From Rikenellaceae bacterium (GTDB taxonomy: Bacteria; Bacteroidota; Bacteroidia; Bacteroidales; Rikenellaceae), in the NCBI GenBank assembly GCA_021203585.1, contig JAJQAW010000372.1, positions 1 through 7,084 on the forward strand: a stretch of 7,084 bases of DNA, given 5' to 3'. Positions 1 through 5,421 of this stretch are shown here, one piece after another. The notes below the pieces were generated by a model. It worked only from the letters and a program-made list of their open reading frames with translations. It did not search any database and had not been told where the DNA came from. The position numbers were made by a program, and so were the translations under genes. The number at the start of each line of letters is the position of its first letter. Within the stretch, counting starts at the first letter, position 1.

Positions 1-30
1 GGTTCACCGAGTGGCGTGCTGTATCCCTAA
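1..30 (+). CDS. Possible C-terminal tail of an upstream gene (partial)
   Basis: Frame 1 is open from the window edge to a TAA at 28-30 and would encode the residues GSPSGVLYP. Nine codons are too few to identify a protein, and an open frame of this length is common by chance. An A/T-rich stretch follows, with a run of eight T at 43-50, which would suit the end of a transcript. I see no GC-rich hairpin before that run, so no terminator is called. Confidence 0.22.
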   Translation, partial: GSPSGVLYP

Positions 31-106
31 ATCTAAAATAAATTTTTTTTCTTAATAGGTTCGGGATCATTCTGCTCCATGATATAATAATTACTCGGGG
101 ATTTGA

Positions 107-137
107 TTGCAATTGTATTAAATTATTTTTATATTTA
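107..137 (+). promoter_or_regulatory. Candidate Bacteroidetes-type promoter of the EF-G2 gene
   Basis: A -33 TTG at 107-109 is followed after 20 bases by TATATTTA at 130-137, which matches the Bacteroidetes -7 consensus TAnnTTTG at every fixed base except the last. Transcription would start near 142-146, giving a leader of about 50 nt. The -33 region (TTGATTGC at 103-110) is the same eight bases seen at the better promoter of the meaB gene (2523-2530), which supports the call. The imperfect -7 element would suit a promoter that needs an activator. EF-G2 in Bacteroides thetaiotaomicron is reported to accumulate under carbon starvation. Confidence 0.42.
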
Positions 138-145
138 TGGAATCG

Positions 146-165
146 TTCTTTCCGTTTTGAAAGAA
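146..165 (+). promoter_or_regulatory. 5' leader hairpin of the EF-G2 mRNA
   Basis: TTCTTTC at 146-152 and GAAAGAA at 159-165 are perfect inverted complements, forming a 7-bp stem with a 6-nt loop (CGTTTT). The stem sits at or next to the predicted 5' end of the transcript and 29 nt before the start codon. No T-run follows, so it is not a terminator. A 5'-terminal hairpin could protect the mRNA from decay or influence translation; that role is inference. The stem is A/U-rich and would be only moderately stable. Confidence 0.4.
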
Positions 166-194
166 AGATCCGCAAACTAAAAACTGATAACGCT

Positions 195-2351
195 ATGAAA
201 ACGTACCAAACCAAAGAGATCAAGGACCTGGTGCTGTTGGGCAGTTCCGGCTCCGGCAAGACCACACTCGTAGAAGCTATGGCCTATGAAGGCAAAGTGA
301 TCGAACGCCGGGGCACCGTCGAATCGGAATCCACTTTATCGGATTACACGGACATTGAACACACCTACAAACGCTCTATTTATTCCACCCTGATTTACAC
401 CGAATTCAACAACCAGAAATTGAATATTTTCGACTCGCCGGGATCGGACGATTTCTGCGGAGGTCTCTTCTCCGCATTTAAGGTGGCGGATGTCGGATTA
501 ATGGTCATAGACGCTCAGGAAGGTTTCGAAGTCGGAACTGAAATCCAAGCTCGTTATGCCCGTAAACATGAAAAACCGATCATATTCGTAGTCAATAAGC
601 TGGATGCCGAAAAGGCCAATTGGGAAGGCACGGTGGAATCGTTGCGCGCCAATTCCCAGGTAAAACCGGTCATCGTGCAGTTTCCGGTCAATCCGGGTCC
701 CGACTTCGATGCGTTTATTGACGTTTTGATGATGAAAATGTATAAGTTTCAAGGCGATACCGGTATCCGTGAAGAGTTAGAAATACCGGACGATCAGATG
801 GATCAGGCCCTGGAACTGAAAAATATATTGGTAGAAGCGGCCGCCGAAAATGACGAAGCGCTGATGGAGCTCTTTTTCGAAAAGGGAGACCTGACGCAGG
901 ATGAAATGCGGGCCGGATTGAAACTGGGCATCGCCAACCGGGATCTGATTCCGGTATTTTGTACCTCGGCCCGGAAAAATATCGGTACCAAACGGTTGAT
1001 GGAATTTGTAACCCGCGTAGCGCCGAGCCCGGCCGATGCTCCGCCGATGACTACGGTAGACGGTACGCCGGTACCTGCGGATGTAAACGGACCGACTGCT
1101 TTATTTGTTTTCAAAACCGCCTTTGAACAGCATTTAGGGGAGGTCACTTATTTCCGAGTGGTGTCGGGAAAACTGACTGAAGGCATGGAATTGGTCAATT
1201 CCAAAACGGGCAACAAAGAGAAAATATCTCAAATCTATGCGGTAGCCGGAAAAACGCGTACCAAAGTCACCGAAATGGTTGCCGGTGATATCGGGTGCAC
1301 CGTAAAATTAAAAGGAACCCGCACCAACCAAACGCTGGCTCAGGCGGGATCGGATATTGAGATCAGTCCGATGCGCTTTCCCGCACCGCGTTACCGGGCA
1401 GCCGTGCGCGCCAAGAATTCCTCGGACGATGAAAAACTGGGTGAATTGTTGAATAAGGCTTCGCAGGAGGATCCGACGATTCTGGTGCAATACACCAAGG
1501 AACTCAAGCAGACGATCATTCAGGGACAGGGGGAACATCACCTGAACATTTTAAAAACCAATATAGCCAATAATAATAAGATCGAGATGGAGTTTCTGGC
1601 TCCGCGTATTTCCTACCGGGAAACGATCACTAAAACCGCCGCCTCGAGTTACCGTCACAAGAAGCAGTCGGGCGGTGCGGGTCAATTCGGCGAGGTGGCT
1701 ATGGTGATCGAACCCTACTACGAGGATATGCCGGAACCGTCGAAATATAAAGTGGACGGCAAGGAACTCACGATGAATATCAAGAGCAAAGAGATCATCG
1801 AACTGGAATGGGGCGGCAAGCTGGTTTATTACAGTTCGATTGTCGGGGGAGCGATAGATGCCCGTTTTATGCCGGCCATCCTCAAGGGGATTATGGAAAA
1901 AATGGAAGAGGGTCCGTTGACCGGCTCTTATGCCCGGGATATCCGCGTGGTGGTATACGACGGTAAAATGCATCCGGTAGATTCGAATGAAATCTCCTTC
2001 AAACTGGCCGGAAGAAATGCCTTCAAGGAGGCCTTTAAAAATGCCGGTCCGAAGATTATGGAACCCATTTACAGTGTGGAGGTGTTGGTGCCGAGCGATA
2101 AGATGGGGGATGTGATGAGCGATTTGCAAAACCGTCGGGCTATGATCGAAGGAATGTCCAGCGACAAAGGCATCGAAATCCTTACGGCTCGGGTGCCGTT
2201 GGCCGAAATGTACCGCTATTCGACCACGTTGAGTTCACTCACCAACGGCCGGGCGACCTATTCCATGAAGTTCGCTTTATTCGAGCAAGTGCCTTCCGAT
2301 GTTCAGGATAAATTGTTGAAAGCCTATACGGATACCGACAAGGACGAATAG
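195..2351 (+). CDS. fusA2: Elongation factor G paralogue (EF-G2), predicted GTPase-deficient
   Basis: This 718-residue protein resembles the translocation GTPase EF-G over its whole length. The G domain (about 1-290) has P-loop GSSGSGKT at 16-23, DSPGSDDF at 80-87, NKLD at 134-137 and TSAR at 257-260. Domains II (about 295-390), III (395-470), IV (472-624) and V (625-700) follow. The ribosome-contacting tips of domain IV are kept: QSGGAGQFG at 491-499, and H593 in HPVDSNE aligns with the E. coli His583 tip. The catalytic centre is altered: the water-activating His is Ser84, the usual P-loop Asp is Ser, and the switch I Thr that binds magnesium is Tyr63. Domain IV carries about 26 extra residues (roughly 512-540). 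These traits match Bacteroides EF-G2, reported to support slow translocation without GTP hydrolysis during starvation. The ATG at 195 follows an A-rich leader without a Shine-Dalgarno, as is usual in this phylum. A terminator follows, so it is probably monocistronic. A second, canonical EF-G should exist elsewhere in the genome. Confidence 0.93.
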   Translation: MKTYQTKEIKDLVLLGSSGSGKTTLVEAMAYEGKVIERRGTVESESTLSDYTDIEHTYKRSIYSTLIYTEFNNQKLNIFDSPGSDDFCGGLFSAFKVADVGLMVIDAQEGFEVGTEIQARYARKHEKPIIFVVNKLDAEKANWEGTVESLRANSQVKPVIVQFPVNPGPDFDAFIDVLMMKMYKFQGDTGIREELEIPDDQMDQALELKNILVEAAAENDEALMELFFEKGDLTQDEMRAGLKLGIANRDLIPVFCTSARKNIGTKRLMEFVTRVAPSPADAPPMTTVDGTPVPADVNGPTALFVFKTAFEQHLGEVTYFRVVSGKLTEGMELVNSKTGNKEKISQIYAVAGKTRTKVTEMVAGDIGCTVKLKGTRTNQTLAQAGSDIEISPMRFPAPRYRAAVRAKNSSDDEKLGELLNKASQEDPTILVQYTKELKQTIIQGQGEHHLNILKTNIANNNKIEMEFLAPRISYRETITKTAASSYRHKKQSGGAGQFGEVAMVIEPYYEDMPEPSKYKVDGKELTMNIKSKEIIELEWGGKLVYYSSIVGGAIDARFMPAILKGIMEKMEEGPLTGSYARDIRVVVYDGKMHPVDSNEISFKLAGRNAFKEAFKNAGPKIMEPIYSVEVLVPSDKMGDVMSDLQNRRAMIEGMSSDKGIEILTARVPLAEMYRYSTTLSSLTNGRATYSMKFALFEQVPSDVQDKLLKAYTDTDKDE
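1728..1814 (+). other. Domain IV insertion of EF-G2, about 26 residues
   Basis: From the GQ[YF]G motif to the I/M-PA motif, E. coli EF-G (sequence from memory) has 41 residues, while this protein has 67 (496-562), a difference of 26. The extra residues fall between EPYYED (506-511) and LVYYSSIVGGAID (543-555). The exact edges are uncertain by a few residues. The segment is charged, rich in Lys and Glu, and contains Trp539. Its length equals that of the 26-residue region reported to be essential for Bacteroides EF-G2. Whether it is the same region is inference. Confidence 0.68.
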
Positions 2352-2455
2352 AAACCGGTTTACTCCGTCCATGCCAAATCCCGGTTCGGCCTAAGGGAGG
2401 GGCGTTCTCCTACCGATCCGGGCCATGGTACCGGAAATGCCGAACATGAGGATGC

Positions 2456-2496
2456 ACAACAGCCCTCGTCCCCATCCGATGGACGAGGGTTATTGT
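2456..2496. terminator. Strong bidirectional intrinsic terminator after EF-G2
   Basis: CCCTCGTCC at 2463-2471 pairs perfectly with GGACGAGGG at 2481-2489 around a 9-nt loop. The stem extends outward with a G-U and an A-U pair (2461-2462 with 2490-2491) and, past one mismatch, four more pairs (2456-2459 with 2493-2496). The plus-strand tail TTATTGTT is an interrupted U-tract. The mirror sequence on the other strand (CTGTTGT) is less convincing, so termination on the plus strand is the main expected role. It separates EF-G2 from meaB. Confidence 0.82.
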
Positions 2497-2526
2497 TGAT
2501 AAACGCGACAGAGTTAGAAAAATTGA

Positions 2527-2556
2527 TTGCCAATGGCTGTGAAAAGCGTACCTTTG
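2527..2556 (+). promoter_or_regulatory. Bacteroidetes consensus promoter of meaB
   Basis: TTG at 2527-2529 and TACCTTTG at 2549-2556 match the -33 TTG and -7 TAnnTTTG consensus exactly, with a 19-base spacer. Transcription should start near 2561-2565, leaving a short leader of about 20 nt before the ATG at 2582. Its position between the terminator and meaB shows that meaB has its own transcription start. Confidence 0.8.
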
Positions 2557-2581
2557 GTGTGAAAAGTGGACACGGAACTCT

Positions 2582-3697
2582 ATGGAACATTTTGAAGATC
2601 ATCATAAACTGGAACACGATTACAGCGCGCTGCTGGAGGTGGCAAAAGGCATCGAACAACCGCCCATTGTCAATCCGTATTTTAAGAAAAAGGCCCGTCA
2701 ACGCTACTCCACGGAAGAATATGTACAGGGAATACGCGCAGGAAATATCACCATTCTGAGTCAGGCGATCACCCTGGTGGAGAGTTTACTGCCCCGGCAT
2801 TATGCACAGGCTCAGGAGATCATCGAACGTTGTCTGCCGTATGCCGGCCATTCGATTCGCATCGGCATTACCGGAGTTCCGGGAGCCGGGAAATCCACCT
2901 TTATCGAAGCGATCGGTTATATGATTACCGGACTCGATCATAAACTTTGCGTGTTGGCCATCGATCCGAGTTCGGAGCGTTCCGGAGGTTCCATTCTGGG
3001 CGATAAAACCCGTATGGAAACCCTGGTACACAATCCGGATGTATTTATTCGACCCTCTCCGGCAGCCGGTTCATTGGGCGGCGTAGCTCGGAAAACTCGA
3101 GAAACCATCGTCTTGTGCGAAGCGGCCGGATTCGATGTGGTTTTTGTAGAGACGGTCGGCGTGGGGCAATCCGAGACGGCGGTGCATTCGATGGTCGATC
3201 TATTTATGCTGTTGCAAATTGCAGGGGCCGGCGATGAATTACAAGGGATCAAGCGGGGAATTATGGAAATGGCCGATATGATCGGAATCACCAAAGCGGA
3301 CGGCACGAATAAGGAGCGTACGGAACTGGCCAAAAGTCATTTTGTTAACGCCTTGCAACTTTTTCCCATGCCGGAATCGGGCTGGAAACCGAAGGTATAT
3401 ACCTGTTCCTCCGTGGAAAAGACCGGATTGCGTGAAATCTGGGGCGGTGTAGAAGATTTTCTCCAGTTTACCAGACAAAACGGATATTTTACGGAAAACC
3501 GGAATCGGCAATCCCGCTATTGGATGTACGAATCCATTGACGAGGTCCTGAAAGATTCGTTCTACCGAAACCCGGCCATCCGAGACCGGCTGCCGGAAAT
3601 CGAACAGGAAATTCTGGAAAACCGCAAAAGTTCTTTTGTAGCGGCTAAGGAATTACTGGACATTTATTTCGACCGAAATCCGGAGCAGGCCCAGTAG
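2582..3697 (+). CDS. meaB: Methylmalonyl-CoA mutase-associated GTPase MeaB (ArgK/MMAA family)
   Basis: This 371-residue G3E-type P-loop GTPase is a chaperone for the adenosylcobalamin-dependent methylmalonyl-CoA mutase. The family gates cofactor loading and rescues the inactivated enzyme; in Bacteroidales the mutase interconverts succinyl-CoA and methylmalonyl-CoA on the way to propionate. Visible motifs are Walker A GVPGAGKST at 98-106, the magnesium/switch segment DPSSERSGGSILGDKTRM at 128-145, RPSPAAGSLGGVARKT at 157-172, switch II ETVGVGQSE at 190-198, base-recognition TKAD at 237-240 and CSSVEKTG at 275-282. TKAD in place of NKxD resembles the TKSD I recall in human MMAA, so it is not a defect. 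An N-terminal helical region (about 1-88) and a C-terminal helical dimerisation arm (about 315-368) are complete. The start is set by the consensus promoter about 20 nt upstream; there is no Shine-Dalgarno. No mutase subunit gene lies in the window. The older name ArgK (lysine/arginine/ornithine transport kinase) is a misnomer. Confidence 0.94.
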   Translation: MEHFEDHHKLEHDYSALLEVAKGIEQPPIVNPYFKKKARQRYSTEEYVQGIRAGNITILSQAITLVESLLPRHYAQAQEIIERCLPYAGHSIRIGITGVPGAGKSTFIEAIGYMITGLDHKLCVLAIDPSSERSGGSILGDKTRMETLVHNPDVFIRPSPAAGSLGGVARKTRETIVLCEAAGFDVVFVETVGVGQSETAVHSMVDLFMLLQIAGAGDELQGIKRGIMEMADMIGITKADGTNKERTELAKSHFVNALQLFPMPESGWKPKVYTCSSVEKTGLREIWGGVEDFLQFTRQNGYFTENRNRQSRYWMYESIDEVLKDSFYRNPAIRDRLPEIEQEILENRKSSFVAAKELLDIYFDRNPEQAQ

Positions 3698-3726
3698 AAG
3701 GGTGGCGCTGAAAAACGGGCTTCCCT

Positions 3727-4917
3727 TTATCGTCGCGGTGCGGAATGGCTTCGGCCGACCCCGGTACGGGCTGAATCCAGGGTAACCGATGGGTGCGGAT
3801 GATTACTGCCGCCAAAAACTTTTTCCTGTTGGCGCCATACGAATTGTGGATAATCGGCTCCACACGCTCCTTCATGCCAGCGGGCGATCATCTCGATATC
3901 CAATTCCGGATCCTCCTTGCATTCCGGTTGCCGGACGTGGTGCTCAAGTAGGGCGTTGTTCAATAGTTTCATCCACGGTCTGCGCTCGAGCGGTACGGAT
4001 TCGCCGCCGTGATCTTCGATCAACTCTTCGAGAATCCGGCCGTCACTGAACCGAGGTGGGGCGAGCCCGTGCAACCAGGCGACGGTCGGCGCCAGATCGA
4101 TGATTTCCGCATAGTCGAAGACCACCCCACGCCGGATATTTTTCCCCGCCACCACCATTTGGGTAGTCCGGCTTCCCTGTGCATATGGTGCGTGCCAGCC
4201 CGCATCGGCTTGACCGTGGTCCCCCATAACGATCAGCACGGTATTCTCCCATAAATCGTGGGCCTTCAACCATTGTACGAATTCTCCGAGCACCCGGTCG
4301 GTATGCCGGGCTTGTAAACGCCAGGGAGATTCCGGATGCCAGATATCGTCCGTATAGGGTTTTCCTGGCGTTTGAGTGCGGGAACCGGAAGAGCCCAAGC
4401 CTTGGCAATGGATGCGCATAAACTCCGGGTCATGTTCCAGAATAATCGCTTTCATGGCTTCTACCGCCGCCTCATCCCGGTAGACCGGATCCATTTCCCC
4501 TTTGGGTACCTGCCGGTAAATAGAAAATCCTTCTCGGATAGCCGCGTAAGAGCCGGAATTGACGGTGAATGCCGTAGGACGTTCTTTAAAAGAGGATTGA
4601 ATCAGGTTTTCGGATACACCGGGCTGTCCGATAAAAATGGTTCCGGACATCAGTACCGGATTCGGAATGGAACAACTCCAGGGATAAGAATCGCTCTGGA
4701 CGGGGTGAGCGGGAAGAGGCAAGTGGACTTCCTTATACCAGACTCCTTCCCGGATCAACGCGGAAAAATTCGGCATATCGATCCGTTCCTCCATGCCGGA
4801 AGTCATTCCGTCGATGGTAAAAAGAATGGTTCGTTCCGGCTTTTTTGCATGGCCGGAAAAAAAGGAGAAACACCCTCCGAGCAGGATCATGGAGAAAAGG
4901 GACGGCTTCCAATTCAT
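3727..4917 (-). CDS. Exported alkaline-phosphatase-superfamily hydrolase (type I phosphodiesterase/sulfatase-like)
   Basis: This is a 396-residue protein with an export signal. The hydrophobic stretch LFSMILLGGC (7-16) could be a lipobox with Cys16 as the lipid anchor; cleavage after Ala24 is the alternative. The mature part shows the superfamily core: metal ligand Asp36 in TIDGM, then MPNFSALIREGVWY (48-61), SIPNP at 83-87 with Ser83 as probable nucleophile by analogy with the TFPNH Thr of nucleotide pyrophosphatases, Asp233-His234 in MGDHGQ, and His242. The segment where phosphodiesterases carry DxxGH reads QGLGS (172-176), so two ligands of the second metal site seem absent. This may be normal for this subfamily or may mean a one-metal enzyme. 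The substrate cannot be told (phosphodiester, phosphomonoester or sulfate ester). The sulfatase Cys/Ser-x-Pro-x-Arg signature is not seen. The C-terminal tail after about 370 is basic and low in complexity. The only promoter candidate is poor (TACCATTTG at 4955-4947, one base too long). It converges with meaB across 29 bp without a clear terminator. Confidence 0.8.
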   Translation of the reverse strand: MNWKPSLFSMILLGGCFSFFSGHAKKPERTILFTIDGMTSGMEERIDMPNFSALIREGVWYKEVHLPLPAHPVQSDSYPWSCSIPNPVLMSGTIFIGQPGVSENLIQSSFKERPTAFTVNSGSYAAIREGFSIYRQVPKGEMDPVYRDEAAVEAMKAIILEHDPEFMRIHCQGLGSSGSRTQTPGKPYTDDIWHPESPWRLQARHTDRVLGEFVQWLKAHDLWENTVLIVMGDHGQADAGWHAPYAQGSRTTQMVVAGKNIRRGVVFDYAEIIDLAPTVAWLHGLAPPRFSDGRILEELIEDHGGESVPLERRPWMKLLNNALLEHHVRQPECKEDPELDIEMIARWHEGACGADYPQFVWRQQEKVFGGSNHPHPSVTLDSARTGVGRSHSAPRR

Positions 4918-4959
4918 GGCGGACTGTTTATGGGTGATTGCTTAGGCAAATGGTAGAAA

Positions 4960-5019
4960 ATACGGAGCGCGATTCGAGGATCTCGGAATGTGGCACTCAC
5001 GGGGTTTAGCGCTCCGTAT
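4960..5019 (-). repeat. 60-bp inverted-repeat element, possible terminator or structured RNA
   Basis: ATACGGAGCGC at 4960-4970 is perfectly complementary to GCGCTCCGTAT at 5009-5019, enclosing 38 bases. Read on the minus strand, the loop can form an inner hairpin (TTC-C-GAG / CTC-GAA, 4974-4989) and a small GTG/CAC hairpin, giving a branched shape. A T-rich tail (TTTCT, 4959-4955) follows on that strand only. The element lies between the cysteine-rich membrane protein and the hydrolase gene, so it could terminate the former, act in the leader of the latter, or be a small mobile palindromic repeat. I see no target-site duplication in the flanking bases. The loop is long for a simple terminator. 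Confidence 0.55.
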
Positions 5020-5084
5020 GATTGCGGGTGCCAGGGAAAAAGCACGGGTGAGACCTAAAAAAAACGAATGGCCCGAAATACACC

Positions 5085-5366
5085 TTACAGGCTGTTTTTG
5101 GGGGGAGCACAGGTCTCGGTGCACCGATGGCATGCGGAATCGGTACAAATTCCAGGGATTTCCGTGACCGGAATTCCGCGCAAATCCGCCTCGTCTTCCC
5201 GGATTTGTTGGGAAGTGCATTTGATTCCATACGCTTTCATATGGTCGTTTTCACCCACTTCGGCCTGCAGGTGGCGGCCTTTGAGGAAGAAGGTGATGCA
5301 GTATCCCAATACCAGCAAGGCTAAGGCACCGATGGAAAACAGGATAATCAGAAAAAGAGGCGGCAT
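5085..5366 (-). CDS. Small single-pass membrane protein with C-terminal cysteine cluster, function unknown
   Basis: This 93-residue protein has one hydrophobic helix at about 3-28 (PLFLIILF to TFFL), followed by the positive residues KGRH (29-32), so the C-terminal part is probably cytoplasmic. That part is mostly charged and contains Cys50 and a terminal cluster Cys74-x4-Cys79-x2-Cys82-x3-Cys86 with His80 beside it, which looks suited to binding a metal or Fe-S cluster; this is inference. I do not recognise the family with confidence. The layout (N-terminal helix plus Cys motif) recalls small maturation factors such as NqrM, but the Cys spacing does not match what I recall. A perfect -7 element lies just upstream and GGAG precedes the ATG by seven bases, an unusually clear Shine-Dalgarno here, so the start is well supported. 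It lies 55 bp downstream of the broken acyl-CoA synthetase gene. Confidence 0.78.
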   Translation of the reverse strand: MPPLFLIILFSIGALALLVLGYCITFFLKGRHLQAEVGENDHMKAYGIKCTSQQIREDEADLRGIPVTEIPGICTDSACHRCTETCAPPKNSL

Positions 5367-5393
5367 AATTTCTCCGGTTAGTTTTTACGATTG

Positions 5394-5401
5394 CAAAGAT
5401 A
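5394..5401 (-). promoter_or_regulatory. -7 promoter element of the cysteine-rich membrane protein gene
   Basis: On the minus strand TATCTTTG occupies 5401 to 5394, a perfect TAnnTTTG. Transcription should begin near 5389, giving a leader of about 20 nt before the ATG at 5366. No TTG stands at the expected -33 distance; the nearest (5433-5431) is 29 bases away, so the promoter is complete only in its -7 half. It implies transcription independent of the upstream broken gene. Confidence 0.62.
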
Positions 5402-5421
5402 ACGCAAAACCGAGGGAAATA

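Noticed and set aside
1551..2129. Minus-strand open frame of 192 codons inside the EF-G2 gene
   Set aside because: It is antisense to conserved EF-G domain IV/V sequence, has a composition typical of a shadow frame (rich in His, Arg, Phe), and shows no recognisable motif or promoter.
2352..2361. 10-bp palindrome AAACCGGTTT directly after the EF-G2 stop codon
   Set aside because: A perfect but short palindrome without a loop; nothing around it suggests a binding site or hairpin function.
2425..2499. 24-codon open frame ending in the terminator stem
   Set aside because: Its second half is the terminator hairpin itself and there is no promoter or ribosome site; it is best read as chance.
2493..2759. 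Plus-strand open frame of 88 codons overlapping the start of meaB
   Set aside because: It spans the meaB promoter and overlaps meaB codons in another frame; the product shows no domain.
2811..3697. TKAD in place of NKxD in MeaB as a damaged guanine-recognition motif
   Set aside because: MMAA/MeaB proteins commonly carry Thr here (TKSD in human MMAA, from memory), so it is family-typical.
3698..3726. Possible bidirectional terminator between the converging genes (AAGGG and CCCTT arms)
   Set aside because: The stem is only 5 bp with a 20-base loop and no good T-tract, too weak to call.
4947..4955. TACCATTTG as a promoter for the exported hydrolase
   Set aside because: There are three bases instead of two between TA and TTTG, and no TTG lies at the -33 distance.
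4336..4956. Plus-strand open frame of 206 codons
   Set aside because: It lies antisense to the signal peptide and catalytic core of the exported hydrolase and has no motif of its own.
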